DNA of 64,000 nt from Vibrio echinoideorum (GTDB lineage: Bacteria; Pseudomonadota; Gammaproteobacteria; Enterobacterales; Vibrionaceae), in the NCBI RefSeq assembly GCF_024347455.1, contig NZ_AP025483.1, forward strand, positions 1,116,001-1,180,000, read 5' to 3'. The number at the start of each line of letters is the position of its first letter. The first letter of the stretch is position 1. Under the pieces are notes generated by a model that had not been told where the DNA came from, ran no database searches, and worked only from the letters and a program-made list of their open reading frames with translations. The position numbers were made by a program, and so were the translations under genes. Shown one piece after another: positions 47,008 through 59,398 of this stretch.

Positions 47008-49083
47008 TTAATATTCTATTGTTCTTTTAAAAGGCGGTAATGAGTCGATCAACGATTTACCGTATCGCTTCGTAACTATGCGCCGGTCAAGGATCGTGAC
47101 TTTACCAGAATCTCTTTCTTTACGCAGTAACCGTCCGACAGATTGAATAAGCTTTTTGCTCGCATCTGGAACGGTAATTTGCATGAACGGATTCCCGCCT
47201 CTTGATTCAATATATTCAGAGTGTGCTTGCTCTACAGGAGAGGTTGGCACACCAAAAGGAATTTTAGTAATGACGAGGTTTTCAAGAAGCTCCCCAGGTA
47301 AATCTAGACCTTCAGAAAAGCTCCCTGTTCCAAAAAGGACGCTTGTTTTACCTTGCTCTATTAGCTTTTTATGTTTTTTTAGGGTTTCAGTGCGTGAAGT
47401 GTCACCTTGAACCTGTAAAGCCCATGACTTTTTAACGAAATCTGTTGTTAAAGCTTCTGCAACTTTGTTCATTTGCCAATAAGAAGAGAATAGAACGAGA
47501 TTGGCTTTGTTGTCTTCTATTACCTTAGGCAAAATTTCAATAAGATATTCGGTAAACTGAGGTGCTTGGGGTTCGTACTTCATTGCAGGAACAATCAGCT
47601 CTGCTTGGTTTTGATAATCAAACGGAGATGCCAAAGCAAGAAATTGAACACCGTCTTCTGCTTTTTGACTAATACCAGCTTGATGACAGAAAAAACTGAA
47701 TGAGTTGAGCGCTCTCATTGTTGCTGAAACGAGTACAGCCCCAACACAGCGGCTCCAAATCTGCTGATCAAGTTGCCAGCCAACTTCTAACGGAGAGACA
47801 TTCACAACGAAATCGCCTTCACTTTCTTTGTTTAACTCAAGCCATCGAGCCAAAGGTGCGCCTTTCTCTCGTTTCGGCTCTGCCATTAAGCGCCAGACTT
47901 GAGCAAGGTTTTCGGTTCTCTGTATATAGAAGCCAATTTCTGCAAGTGCAGGCTCAGCTAGTTTTGCTGAAAGCTCTCCGTCTTTAACTCGTTCTGCAAT
48001 CAGGTCTGCGATTTTCGCGACTGCTTGACTCGCCTTTTGAGTCAGTTGTTTGAGGTCTTTAGACTCATTCTCTAACCATTCGGGAAGGTCACCGTGTTCA
48101 AAGCGGTAAAGTCCATCTTCAAAATGGGCTGCGTCAAACCGTTTACTTAGCTGGGTTAGAGTCGGGATTAACTGTTGTACTGTATCTTGCAGTTGATTTC
48201 TAAATCGATGAACGCGTTTTTCATCGGCTAACCCTGAAAGCTTGCTGATAGATTGATTCAAACGCTCTAACCAAGATGCGGCGCCTTTTAAACTTGCTGC
48301 AGCAGACGAGTGGTCTCTTGCTACGTGAGGTAAATGGTGAGCTTCATCGAATATATAGATGCTATTTTCTGGTTCAGGCAGTATGACGCCGCCGCCTAGG
48401 TCTGCATCAGCCATCACTAAACTGTGATTGGCGATAATCACGTCTGCTTTATCCAGCTCTGATCGAGCTTTTTGGAAAGGGCAGTCTCTATGACTTGGCA
48501 TACTGTTGTTGCAGCTGTGCTTATCACTGACGATCATTTGCCAAATCATGTTGTCGATTGGTTTCGGCCATGAATCGCGGTCGCCATCCCATTTACCTTG
48601 AGCCAAACTACGGTACATGGTTTGAAGTTGTTCGACGTCTTTCTTCTTTGGCTTAGACTCAAACATAGCCATTTGCCCACTATCAACTCCGCAAGCCGCT
48701 GCTAATTTCTCTGAGCAACAATAACGTTGTCTACCTTTAGCTAATATAAAAGAGAACTCTCTATCGGTGAGTCTTCTATATAAAGGAAGATCTTTATTCA
48801 CGAGTTGTTCTTGCAGTGCGACAGTCGCGGTCGAAATGATGATTTTTCGATTATTTAAAACCGCTACGGGAATGGTTGCCATTAAATAAGCAAGAGATTT
48901 TCCGATCCCAGTCCCTGCTTCCGCAACAATCATACGATTACTTTTGTGGTACTGACCACAAAGTGTCTTCGCAATCTCGGCTACAAGGTAATTTTGTGCA
49001 CGTCGAGGTACAAAGTTGTCCAACTGATCTTGGAGGTTTTGATAACTGGTGCGAATAGAATTTTGAATTTTAGTAGTTAGCAT
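47008..49083 (-). CDS. dinG: ATP-dependent DNA helicase DinG, unusual Fe-S cysteines
   Basis: DinG is an XPD-like 5'-3' helicase that resolves R-loops and replication-transcription conflicts. The 691-residue product has Walker A EAGTGIGKS (55-63), the DEAH box in FDEAHH (245-250) and the final GRLLRKERDSG motif VI. Around the Fe-S domain I see C122-C123 (RYCC), C191 (HSCNN) and C201 (RDCPF). The E. coli protein has a fourth cysteine between the last two (CLNRNC, recalled) that is absent here. The start at 49083 is preferred over 49119. No LexA box was seen upstream. Confidence 0.92.
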   Translation of the reverse strand: MLTTKIQNSIRTSYQNLQDQLDNFVPRRAQNYLVAEIAKTLCGQYHKSNRMIVAEAGTGIGKSLAYLMATIPVAVLNNRKIIISTATVALQEQLVNKDLPLYRRLTDREFSFILAKGRQRYCCSEKLAAACGVDSGQMAMFESKPKKKDVEQLQTMYRSLAQGKWDGDRDSWPKPIDNMIWQMIVSDKHSCNNSMPSHRDCPFQKARSELDKADVIIANHSLVMADADLGGGVILPEPENSIYIFDEAHHLPHVARDHSSAAASLKGAASWLERLNQSISKLSGLADEKRVHRFRNQLQDTVQQLIPTLTQLSKRFDAAHFEDGLYRFEHGDLPEWLENESKDLKQLTQKASQAVAKIADLIAERVKDGELSAKLAEPALAEIGFYIQRTENLAQVWRLMAEPKREKGAPLARWLELNKESEGDFVVNVSPLEVGWQLDQQIWSRCVGAVLVSATMRALNSFSFFCHQAGISQKAEDGVQFLALASPFDYQNQAELIVPAMKYEPQAPQFTEYLIEILPKVIEDNKANLVLFSSYWQMNKVAEALTTDFVKKSWALQVQGDTSRTETLKKHKKLIEQGKTSVLFGTGSFSEGLDLPGELLENLVITKIPFGVPTSPVEQAHSEYIESRGGNPFMQITVPDASKKLIQSVGRLLRKERDSGKVTILDRRIVTKRYGKSLIDSLPPFKRTIEY

Positions 49084-49596
49084 ACTGTGACCTACGTAAC
49101 GGAGCGAGGATAGTAGCACATATCACTAATCGGTACATTTACGGCAAAATAGCTTGCTTTTGAATCAAAGGTAGATCTCGTTCACAAAAAAAAACTGAAC
49201 CATCAGAAACTTAACGATTTTATTTATCTTGTGAAATATATATATCAAAAAAGACCAACCTGCAGGTGTTAAATTCTATTTGATGGTTGTTTTTAGTGTG
49301 TTTTCTGGTTTTTTGTTCTGTTTTGTTGTTTTTTATAGTTATTATATTTCATGATAAAACTAAGGATAAGCTGCTCGTAAAACGATGAAAAAAAATGTAA
49401 GTGTTTGATTTTAAGCTGTTTGTGTTTTTTTTAGGTGTATTTTTAGTTTATTTGACACGCAGGATAATCTTTTGCAATCTAGACCACGAAATTTAGTGAC
49501 GGTGATTAACCAACAAAGAGTGGTAATGACCAGTCATAAAAATAATAGGGAACCGGGCAAGGATCTCCCATTCTTAGAAAAGGCAGTGGATTTATT
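49084..49596. other. 513-bp region between dinG and a porin gene
   Basis: The middle (about 49280-49450) is very T-rich on the plus strand. A TTGACA at 49452-49457 is a good -35 element, but the -10 at the right spacing is poor (CAATCT), which would fit an activator-dependent porin promoter such as those bound by ToxR. No gene was seen. Confidence 0.5.
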
Positions 49597-50634
49597 ATGA
49601 AAAAGACTCTATTAGCATTAGCTATCGCAGCAGTATCAACTTCTGCATTCGCAGTTGAAACAAGTTCTCAAAACTCTAAGCCAATGTTTGAGTTTGACGA
49701 CATGCATAAAGACCAATTCTCAGTATCTGGTGCTTGGGGCGTCGGTGGTTACTACGATTCTTACTCTGGCGCAATCTACGATGATTGGGCTACAGCTTTA
49801 ACTCTAGCGGTAAGCTTCAAGAACAACCGTTGGGTTGGTTACTTCGAAACAGACCTAGAGATGAACTACATTTCTGATACAAATGAGTCAGCTAAAGTTG
49901 CCGAAGTTTACGACAGCATTGAGTCAGGTCCTACAACTGATGTAGACAAAGCATGGTTAGGTTTCGATACTGGTTTCGGTGTTGCATCTTTCGGTTGGGA
50001 AAATGACACTGCGCTAGATAAAGTTGACGGCGCTGGTGATATGACTTACGAGCTTGGTGCTTCTGCTGGCGATGCATCTGATGCATACAACGTTGTTAAA
50101 TTCCAAGGTGCTACTTCTGGTTTTGCTTACGGTGTTTCTTACTTCGAAACTAAAGATAGCCACTCAGCTGCAGACAAAGGTGTGAACGGTTACGTTGGTT
50201 TCGAGCACGAAATCTTCAACATCTACGCTGGTTACGAAGATCGTGATGAAGCAGATTACACAGTAACTTCTGTTTCTGGTAACGTTAAGGTTGCTGATAC
50301 AGTTAAGCTAGGCTTTAACTCTTGGATTGATGAAGGCAACAAATCTGGTGCTGACACAACTGATAAGAAAAACACTGGTTACTACCTATCAGGCGCATTT
50401 GATGCTTCTGAGCAGGTAACTGTTGCTGCTGGTTACGGTGCAAACACTACTGAACAAAACAATTCAGCTGATAAAGACTACAGCTACATGAACGTTGCTG
50501 TAATGTACAAGCACAGCGACCGCATGGACATGGGTATCGATATCAAACAAGAACTTGACGTACCAAACGGTGTTCGCGCTGAAAGTTCTGACGAAGAGAC
50601 ATTCGTATTCGCAGCTGCTTACTACTACTTCTAA
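49597..50634 (+). CDS. Outer-membrane porin
   Basis: This 345-residue protein is a general porin (Porin_4-like). It has a signal peptide (MKKTLLALAIAAVSTSAFA, cleavage before VETS), repeated amphipathic beta strands with many Asp, Gly and aromatic residues, and a terminal phenylalanine (AAAYYYF). Its strong codon bias suggests high expression. It resembles vibrio porins such as OmpU or OmpL in size, but I cannot name the orthologue. A long T-rich leader precedes it and a strong terminator follows. Confidence 0.85.
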   Translation: MKKTLLALAIAAVSTSAFAVETSSQNSKPMFEFDDMHKDQFSVSGAWGVGGYYDSYSGAIYDDWATALTLAVSFKNNRWVGYFETDLEMNYISDTNESAKVAEVYDSIESGPTTDVDKAWLGFDTGFGVASFGWENDTALDKVDGAGDMTYELGASAGDASDAYNVVKFQGATSGFAYGVSYFETKDSHSAADKGVNGYVGFEHEIFNIYAGYEDRDEADYTVTSVSGNVKVADTVKLGFNSWIDEGNKSGADTTDKKNTGYYLSGAFDASEQVTVAAGYGANTTEQNNSADKDYSYMNVAVMYKHSDRMDMGIDIKQELDVPNGVRAESSDEETFVFAAAYYYF

Positions 50635-50663
50635 TAGTCTAACTCTTAGTTAAGTAACGCTGT

Positions 50664-50691
50664 AAAAGCCAGTCTTATGACTGGCTTTTTT
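50664..50691 (+). terminator. Terminator after the porin gene
   Basis: AAAAGCCAGTC-TTAT-GACTGGCTTTTTT lies 30 bases after the porin stop. Confidence 0.92.
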
Positions 50692-50716
50692 GTGCCTGAA
50701 ATTTATCAAAGTATAT

Positions 50717-50749
50717 AAAAAATGGCCGCTAAATTAGCAGCCATTTTTT
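50717..50749 (-). terminator. Terminator after rluE
   Basis: AAAAATGGC and GCCATTTTT surround an inner GCTA-AAT-TAGC stem; the minus strand then runs into T-rich sequence. It is 21 bases beyond the rluE stop. Confidence 0.85.
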
Positions 50750-50769
50750 TCCTTGCGAGAACGGTTAAG

Positions 50770-51498
50770 TTATATCTCTTTCCACTCACCAGGCTGAAGC
50801 TCACCGACATTCATGTTGCCCATTGAATAGCGAATGAGGCGCAGGGTAGGGAAGCCGATATTTGCTGTCATTCGTCTTACCTGACGGTTACGCCCTTCAA
50901 TGATTGTAATGACTAACCAAGTTGTTGGTATCGCGGCTCTGAAGCGCACTGGCGGTTTTCTATCCCACACTTCAGGTTCAGACATCACTTCAATCTGAGC
51001 AGGCAGCGTCATGCCGTCTTTTAGTTCTACGCCTTTTCTCAATTTATCTAAATCTTCCTCAGAAGGTGCGCCTTCAACCTGAACCCAGTAAGTCTTTGGT
51101 GACTTTGAGTTTGGTTGAGTCAATTTGGCTTGGAAGATGCCATCATTGGTTAAGACCATTAACCCTTCACTATCACGGTCAAGTCGTCCGGCTGCATAAA
51201 CATCTTTAACTAGAATAAAGTCGGCGAGTGTTTTCCTGCCTTCGCCATCAGTGAATTGGCTGAGAGTATCGAAAGGCTTGTTGAACAAAATCACTTTGCG
51301 ATCTTCAAGTGATACCTTGGGTTTTGCGTTAGTAGGCTTCCCTTTGTATCGGTGTTTACTTGAATGCTGTTTATTGTACGAATTGCCAGTGTTGTTTTTA
51401 TCACTGCTGCGGCTCGGTCTATTACCGTTTTGTTTTAATGTTGTACCAGAACGAGCTGGTTTGTCTGAGCTAGATGCGCCTCGAGAGCGAGTAGACAT
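50770..51498 (-). CDS. rluE: 23S rRNA pseudouridine(2457) synthase
   Basis: RluE converts U2457 of 23S rRNA to pseudouridine. The catalytic Asp107 is in [15 protein letters not shown], and the C terminus ([20 protein letters not shown] then IRYSMG) matches RsuA-family RluE. The first 65 residues are a basic, Ser- and Asn-rich tail with no S4 domain. AAGGTAG precedes the ATG. It is a single-gene unit divergent from icd. Confidence 0.93.
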   Translation of the reverse strand: MSTRSRGASSSDKPARSGTTLKQNGNRPSRSSDKNNTGNSYNKQHSSKHRYKGKPTNAKPKVSLEDRKVILFNKPFDTLSQFTDGEGRKTLADFILVKDVYAAGRLDRDSEGLMVLTNDGIFQAKLTQPNSKSPKTYWVQVEGAPSEEDLDKLRKGVELKDGMTLPAQIEVMSEPEVWDRKPPVRFRAAIPTTWLVITIIEGRNRQVRRMTANIGFPTLRLIRYSMGNMNVGELQPGEWKEI

Positions 51499-54045
<2,547 letters not shown>

Positions 54046-54074
54046 TTCTGTATTTACTAGCTAAAGTGAAATTT

Positions 54075-54113
54075 AAGACGCTTTAACGCTTAACGTTAAA
54101 GCGTCTTTTTTTA
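54075..54113 (+). terminator. Terminator after icd
   Basis: AAGACGCTTTAACG and CGTTAAAGCGTCTT (14 bp) with a CTTAA loop are followed by a T run. Confidence 0.93.
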
Positions 54114-54188
54114 TGGATGATTATCTCGTTGTGAGGTTGAGCTTCGCTAATGTAAGTATTCCATATGAAATGGTTAGTGTTATAGATC

Positions 54189-54236
54189 GAAAAAACCGCT
54201 CATCCATACCTGTATAACAGTGAGTAAATGAGCGGT
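54189..54236 (-). terminator. Probable terminator after cspD
   Basis: On the minus strand ACCGCTCAT and ATGAGCGGT (9 bp) surround a 24-base loop and are followed by TTTTTTCG. It is 71 bases beyond the cspD stop. Confidence 0.7.
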
Positions 54237-54307
54237 CTTAATGTTCTGTTTTACCAAGTTGTCCCTTAACTAGGCCTAATTAAGGTAAATGTAACGTTGG
54301 TAATTGC

Positions 54308-54529
54308 CTATTTAGCGGCGCAACCTTCTACAGGAACAACGGAGCTAGCATGTGAGCCTTTAGGCCCACTTTCTACTTCATAGTCGACCTGCTGGCCTGC
54401 CTTCAAGGTTCGATAACCTTCCATTTGTATGGTGGAGTAGTGTGCAAAAATATCGCCGTCTTCACCTTCTGGACAAATAAAGCCAAACCCTTTGGCATTG
54501 TTAAACCATTTTACTGTACCTGTAGCCAT
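54308..54529 (-). CDS. cspD: Cold-shock-like protein CspD
   Basis: CspD is a single-strand DNA and RNA binding protein that blocks replication in stationary phase in E. coli. The 73-residue product has RNP1 KGFGFI and RNP2 DIFAHY, and the CspD-specific GYRTLKAGQ and KGSHASSVVPVE. The start at 54529 has GAGGG upstream; ATG at 54538 would add three residues. It is divergent from clpS, the same neighbour as in E. coli, which supports CspD over CspA-type paralogues. Confidence 0.93.
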   Translation of the reverse strand: MATGTVKWFNNAKGFGFICPEGEDGDIFAHYSTIQMEGYRTLKAGQQVDYEVESGPKGSHASSVVPVEGCAAK

Positions 54530-55278
54530 GCTATACATCCCTCATGCATTTTGTTACTAACGTTGTTATATCAATTGATTTCATACCAATAATAGTCAAT
54601 AACTGCTCATCCTAGCTTAGTTAAACGGCTCGATAACGTCGTAAAAAATTTTTGATTGTAGAATATCTACCTATCGAAAAATTTCGCCTTGCTCTCAAGC
54701 TTTTTTTGCGCCACTTCTGTTCATTTATTAACTGTAATTAGTACAAGTGCTATCGACATCATTCCTACCAACTAAAGAATTTCAGTTGATAGTTTTTAAT
54801 CTCGTACATTGCTAACGGAAATTAACGCTACCCTGCGTACTATTCCTTATTGTTAGATTTTAACGCGTATTGCTATTTTTAAATCGTGTTACGAAGTTGT
54901 TTCATAAAAACCTTTTAGCTCCAATGTAGCTAATGATTGAGCGCAGTCAATAGGAAATTGGTATAAAAATGATCAATTTTAATAACAAATCACATTCGAG
55001 ATTACCTTTGAACTATTAACTAAATAGTAACTTAACGGCGATCTTATCGTTAACATCAATAGTTACGGTGTCTTTTTAATCAATCACATATGTTAATCCT
55101 GTTAATCGAGATCTTTTATTTGCAGCGATGGAAATGGTGGATTAGGCTCAGTATAGAGGAATATTTTTTGGTACTGTTTCTTGGTGCAGTTTCTTAGTAC
55201 ACCGCAAAGCGCGAATGTGGTAAATTTGAATTAACTAAACATTCACGACTTCCGAAAAGTAACCCTTAGCAAAGCGAT
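54530..55278. other. 749-bp divergent region between cspD and clpS
   Basis: This unusually long AT-rich spacer must hold the cspD and clpS promoters. I found no open reading frame with a ribosome binding site, and no tRNA or clear inverted repeat. The length leaves room for an unseen small RNA. Confidence 0.5.
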
Positions 55279-55599
55279 ATGAGCAGAAACTTTGAATGGG
55301 CATCTCCAGGCTCAGATCTACTGGAGAAAGAGACAACTAAAGTAAAGCCACCGGCTATGTATAACGTTGTATTGAACAACGATGATTACACGCCTATGGA
55401 CTTTGTAATCGAGATCCTAGAGCGGTTTTTCTCACTAGATATCGAAAAAGCAACGGAAGTGATGCTCAAGGTTCATTATGAAGGTAAAGCTATATGCGGC
55501 ACATACAGTGCTGAAATAGCGGAAACAAAGGTAGCGCAGGTAAGGATGTACTCAAAGGAAAATGAGCATCCGCTACTATGTACAATGGAGCAAGTGTAA
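55279..55599 (+). CDS. clpS: ClpS adaptor of ClpA
   Basis: ClpS binds proteins that start with Leu, Phe, Tyr or Trp and gives them to ClpAP. The 106-residue product has the ligand pocket pattern [21 protein letters not shown] and [10 protein letters not shown]. The N-terminal extension, residues 1-25, is the part that enters ClpA. No strong ribosome binding site precedes the ATG. It lies 39 bases before clpA, and Aat and Bpt are encoded downstream, all of one pathway. Confidence 0.96.
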   Translation: MSRNFEWASPGSDLLEKETTKVKPPAMYNVVLNNDDYTPMDFVIEILERFFSLDIEKATEVMLKVHYEGKAICGTYSAEIAETKVAQVRMYSKENEHPLLCTMEQV

Positions 55600-55638
55600 A
55601 TTGCTCGAACAACACTGTTGTTCCCTTAGGAGGTACTT

Positions 55639-57912
55639 ATGCTGAATAAAGAATTAGAGACGAGTTTAAATGGCGCATTTGCTCGTGCCCGAGACAAACG
55701 ACATGAATTTATGACTGTCGAACACCTCCTACTAGCATTATTAGAAAATGATGCGGCCAAGGAAGCGCTCCAAGCTTGTCAGGCTGATCTCGATGCTCTC
55801 CGCAATGAGCTCGATATTTTTATCGATCAAACAACCCCACTTATCCCAGAAAGCGATGAGACTCGTGAAACGCAGCCTACGCTGAGCTTCCAGCGAGTGC
55901 TTCAGCGCGCTGTTTTTCATGTTCAATCTTCAGGTCGTAGTGAAGTAACAGGTGCAAACGTACTTGTTGCTATTTTCAGTGAGCAAGAATCTCATGCTGC
56001 ATATTTACTTAAGAAGAATGACATTAGCCGCTTAGATATCGTCAACTTCATTTCTCATGGTATTACAAAAGCCAGTAACGAAGGTGATGGCTCATCACCG
56101 TCTGATTCATTTGGTGGCGCAGAGAGTGCTGAAGAAGCTAACTCTGAAGATCGTCTAGAAAATTTTGCTACTAATCTTAATGAAGTGGCGAAGCAAGGTA
56201 ACATCGACCCGCTTATCGGGCGTGACAAAGAGCTTGAACGTACAGTCCAAGTTTTGTGTCGTCGTCGTAAAAATAACCCTCTATTGGTAGGTGAAGCTGG
56301 TGTGGGTAAAACCGCAATCGCTGAAGGTCTTGCATGGCGAATTGTTGAAGGACAAGTACCTGAAATCATCCAGAGCAGTGTAATTTATTCTTTAGATATT
56401 GGTTCACTTCTAGCTGGGACTAAATATCGTGGTGACTTTGAGAAGCGTTTTAAAGCGATTCTTAAGCAACTAGAGAAAGAAGAAGACGCTATTTTATTCA
56501 TTGATGAAATCCACACTATTATTGGTGCTGGTGCAGCGTCTGGTGGACAGGTTGATGCGGCAAACCTAATTAAACCACTATTAAGCAGTGGTAAATTACG
56601 TTGTATTGGTTCAACGACATACCAAGAGTACAGCAGTATTTTCGAGAAGGAGCGTGCTTTAGCTCGTCGCTTCCAGAAAATCGATATTGTTGAACCATCA
56701 TTAGATGACACGACGAAGATTCTGATTGGCTTGAAGCCAAAATATGAAGCTCACCACGAAGTTCGCTATACCAATAAAGCGTTGCGTGCGGCTGTGGAAC
56801 TGTCAGCTAAATACATTAATGAACGTCATCTTCCTGATAAGGCGATAGATGTAATTGATGAAGCCGGTGCTCGTAGTCGTTTGGCTCCAGCAAGCCGTCG
56901 TAAAAAAACGGTAGGTGTGGCTGATATTGAGTCGATGGTTGCGAAAATGGCTCGTATTCCTGAGAAGTCAGTATCATCTTCAGACAAAGATACGCTGCAG
57001 AAACTGGATGACCGCATGAAAATGTTGGTATTCGGACAAGACCCTGCTATCGATGTATTGAGCGAAGCGATTAAGCTGACTCGTGCTGGATTGGGTGCAG
57101 ACAATAAACCAGTTGGTTCATTCCTGTTTGCTGGCCCTACTGGTGTGGGTAAAACTGAGGTTACGGTTCAGCTCTCTAAATTGATGGGTATTGAGCTTCT
57201 ACGCTTTGATATGTCTGAGTACGGTGAACGCCACTCCGTGAGCCGCTTGATCGGTGCTCCTCCAGGTTATGTTGGTTATGATCAAGGTGGTTTGTTGACA
57301 GATGCCGTGATCAAGAACCCTCACTCTGTGGTCTTGCTCGATGAAATTGAGAAAGCTCACCCAGATATCTTTAACCTGTTACTACAAGTAATGGATAACG
57401 GTACGTTAACGGATAACAACGGTCGCAAAGCGGATTTCCGTAACGTAATCTTAGTGATGACGACCAACGCAGGTGTTGCAGAAACCGAGAAGAAATCGAT
57501 CGGCCTGATCCAGCAAGATCATGCACCAGATGCGATGGGCGAAATCAAGAAGGTATTTACTCCGGAGTTCCGTAACCGTCTTGACAATATTATTTGGTTC
57601 AACAGTCTAGACCCTAGTGTGATTAGCCAAGTTGTCGACAAGTTTATTGTTGAGCTTCAAGTTCAACTGGATGCTCGCGGCGTATCCCTAGAGGTTTCTG
57701 AGGATGCTCGTAATTGGTTAGCTGAGAGAGGCTATGACAAGACCATGGGCGCTCGTCCTATGGGACGTGTGATTCAAGATAAGCTTAAGAAGCCACTGGC
57801 AAACGAGTTGTTGTTTGGTAGTTTAGTGGACGGCGGCACGGTTAAAGTATCCCTGAAAAAAGACGACTTAGACTTTGTTTATGTGGGTGCTAAAGAAGAA
57901 GTGATGCATTAA
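55639..57912 (+). CDS. clpA: ATP-dependent Clp protease ATP-binding subunit ClpA
   Basis: ClpA is the hexameric AAA+ unfoldase that feeds ClpP. The 757 residues have the N domain (1-145), an acidic Ser-rich linker (145-170), D1 with Walker A GEAGVGKT (218-225), D2 with Walker A GPTGVGKT (499-506), and the IGL loop at 621-623 that docks on ClpP. AGGAGGT precedes the ATG. The order clpS-clpA is as in E. coli; the tRNA-Ser gene serW that follows it there is not found here. Confidence 0.97.
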   Translation: MLNKELETSLNGAFARARDKRHEFMTVEHLLLALLENDAAKEALQACQADLDALRNELDIFIDQTTPLIPESDETRETQPTLSFQRVLQRAVFHVQSSGRSEVTGANVLVAIFSEQESHAAYLLKKNDISRLDIVNFISHGITKASNEGDGSSPSDSFGGAESAEEANSEDRLENFATNLNEVAKQGNIDPLIGRDKELERTVQVLCRRRKNNPLLVGEAGVGKTAIAEGLAWRIVEGQVPEIIQSSVIYSLDIGSLLAGTKYRGDFEKRFKAILKQLEKEEDAILFIDEIHTIIGAGAASGGQVDAANLIKPLLSSGKLRCIGSTTYQEYSSIFEKERALARRFQKIDIVEPSLDDTTKILIGLKPKYEAHHEVRYTNKALRAAVELSAKYINERHLPDKAIDVIDEAGARSRLAPASRRKKTVGVADIESMVAKMARIPEKSVSSSDKDTLQKLDDRMKMLVFGQDPAIDVLSEAIKLTRAGLGADNKPVGSFLFAGPTGVGKTEVTVQLSKLMGIELLRFDMSEYGERHSVSRLIGAPPGYVGYDQGGLLTDAVIKNPHSVVLLDEIEKAHPDIFNLLLQVMDNGTLTDNNGRKADFRNVILVMTTNAGVAETEKKSIGLIQQDHAPDAMGEIKKVFTPEFRNRLDNIIWFNSLDPSVISQVVDKFIVELQVQLDARGVSLEVSEDARNWLAERGYDKTMGARPMGRVIQDKLKKPLANELLFGSLVDGGTVKVSLKKDDLDFVYVGAKEEVMH

Positions 57913-57976
57913 GCGCTCTTGCTTAACGGCCTAATTTTTACGGTTTAGCCTTCAATAAGACAGATAACTAAAATAA

Positions 57977-58005
57977 AGCGCACGACTTCTGTTGTGCGTT
58001 TTTTG
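57977..58005 (+). terminator. Terminator after clpA
   Basis: CGCACGAC and GTTGTGCG (one G-T pair) with a TTCT loop are followed by TTTTTTGTTT. It is 64 bases beyond the clpA stop. Confidence 0.85.
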
Positions 58006-58022
58006 TTTATGTAGACCTTTTA

Positions 58023-58056
58023 TTCTGTGTATTGAAAACTTCTGTGTACTGAAAAT
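58023..58056 (+). repeat. Two tandem 17-base direct repeats
   Basis: TTCTGTGTATTGAAAAC is followed at once by TTCTGTGTACTGAAAAT; 15 of 17 bases agree. Confidence 0.85.
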
Positions 58057-58348
58057 TGAGACTGCGGGGCGGGATAAGCCATCAAGCTGCAGTTATAAAA
58101 AAGCTACAGTTACGGGGAAACTGGAGTCGCGAGACAGACAAGAGTAACGGTACAAGCAAGGGGAGATTAAAAAGAGCATGGGAAAGATATCAGGTGTTTA
58201 CTTGGAGCAGGTAATAGGAAGGCTTACGTCGCTATAGCGGGAGAGTCATCAGGTATATGAGGGCATTGTTACGGAAGATAAGTGGTGGGTAAAACAGGGA
58301 AGTGTTGAGAGCTACAAATGAGCCCTATATTGATGTTCCTTCTGGCGA

Positions 58349-58372
58349 TAAAAAACGGAGCATTAAGCTCCG
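58349..58372 (-). terminator. Terminator after infA
   Basis: On the minus strand CGGAGC-TTAAT-GCTCCG is followed by TTTTT. It is 28 bases beyond the infA stop. Confidence 0.85.
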
Positions 58373-58399
58373 CTTCTTATCGTATTCGATAATTAAAAA

Positions 58400-58618
<219 letters not shown>

Positions 58619-58699
58619 CTAATCCTCTTTCGAAATTTGGCGGTTTTCAACGGCTTGATTGTGCCGTTAAAATCAAAATATGTAAAGTTGTCGCGTATT

Positions 58700-59398
58700 C
58701 TACCCTTGCCACCGCTGATTTACTAGCCTTTGATGACGTTGAAATCGTACTTTATAGTTCATCGCAGGGCATTCATCGATTTGATAACCCAAATATAACC
58801 ATTGTTTTTGTTCTTTCTGGGCATGCTGGATCTGAAATAGAACGCCGAGTGTTCCCATAGAGATGTCGATATCAGGATCGAAGAAGGTATAAAATGCGCT
58901 CGTGCAGTGAGACATCACATCAGTGATAGCGATGCCGACCAACTGACTATCATCATAGATGTGCATGAACTTTGTAGCAAGCCATTCATTTTTAGAGAAT
59001 TGTAGGAACTCTTCTTTTTTTGGTGGATACATGGTTCCCGATCTGTGACGAGCGGTTATGTAACGGCTATATAAATCAAACCAGTTATCATCCATCACGT
59101 CTTTCAGTTGCCAGCGAAATGCTTTGGCTTTGTTGAGGATGCGGCGTTGGCTTTTAGAAAACTTGACCTCGGGAATCGAGAGGCGAATAGCATGGCACGC
59201 AGAGCAATTATCGCAATGTGGCTTATAAATTGTCGCTCCACTGCGGCGAAACCCGTTTGCGAGCAGAACTTCATAATTATCTGAAGTGTGCATGTGTTCA
59301 TCAAGCGTGACCGCTACTCTTTCTTGAAGGTGTGGCAGGTAGCTGCAAGCATGGTTATCGGTCAATCCAATTCTGATTTGTTGTAAATCTGAACTCAT
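58700..59398 (-). CDS. bpt: Aspartate/glutamate leucyltransferase Bpt
   Basis: Bpt moves leucine from Leu-tRNA to proteins that start with Asp or Glu, making them ClpS targets. The 232-residue product has the ATE-type N-terminal cysteine cluster (C20, and CDNCSAC) and the C-terminal WLYLGYQIDECPAMNYK signature. The start at 59398 overlaps the aat stop in ATGA, a strong sign of coupling. E. coli lacks this gene; Vibrio vulnificus Bpt is the characterised one. Confidence 0.94.
   Translation of the reverse strand: MSSDLQQIRIGLTDNHACSYLPHLQERVAVTLDEHMHTSDNYEVLLANGFRRSGATIYKPHCDNCSACHAIRLSIPEVKFSKSQRRILNKAKAFRWQLKDVMDDNWFDLYSRYITARHRSGTMYPPKKEEFLQFSKNEWLATKFMHIYDDSQLVGIAITDVMSHCTSAFYTFFDPDIDISMGTLGVLFQIQHAQKEQKQWLYLGYQIDECPAMNYKVRFQRHQRLVNQRWQG

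Larger units (their letters stand above)
57913..58399. other. 487-bp region between clpA and infA, with direct repeats and many GGA motifs
   Basis: After the clpA terminator come two pairs of direct repeats, each with 17-base period (TTCTGTGTANTGAAAA at 58023-58056; AAGCTNCAGTTA at 58084-58112), then a plus-strand stretch to about 58330 with 11 GGA trinucleotides. No coding frame with support was seen; a 19-codon frame at 58178 is not convincing. No tRNA is present. The infA terminator is at the end. Confidence 0.6.

Noticed and set aside
49084..49150. LexA box for dinG, as in E. coli
   Set aside because: CTGTGACCTACGTAAC lacks the ACAG arm; no other candidate was seen near the start.
54204..54227. 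CTGTATAACAG as a LexA box near cspD
   Set aside because: The spacer between CTGT and ACAG is three bases rather than eight; it lies in the loop of the cspD terminator.
58178..58237. 19-codon frame (MGKISGVYLEQ...) after clpA
   Set aside because: The nearest GGGGAG is 14 or more bases away, and the frame is too short to support by itself.
57913..58399. tRNA-Ser (serW) expected after clpA by analogy to E. coli
   Set aside because: No tRNA T-loop or acceptor pattern was seen in this spacer.
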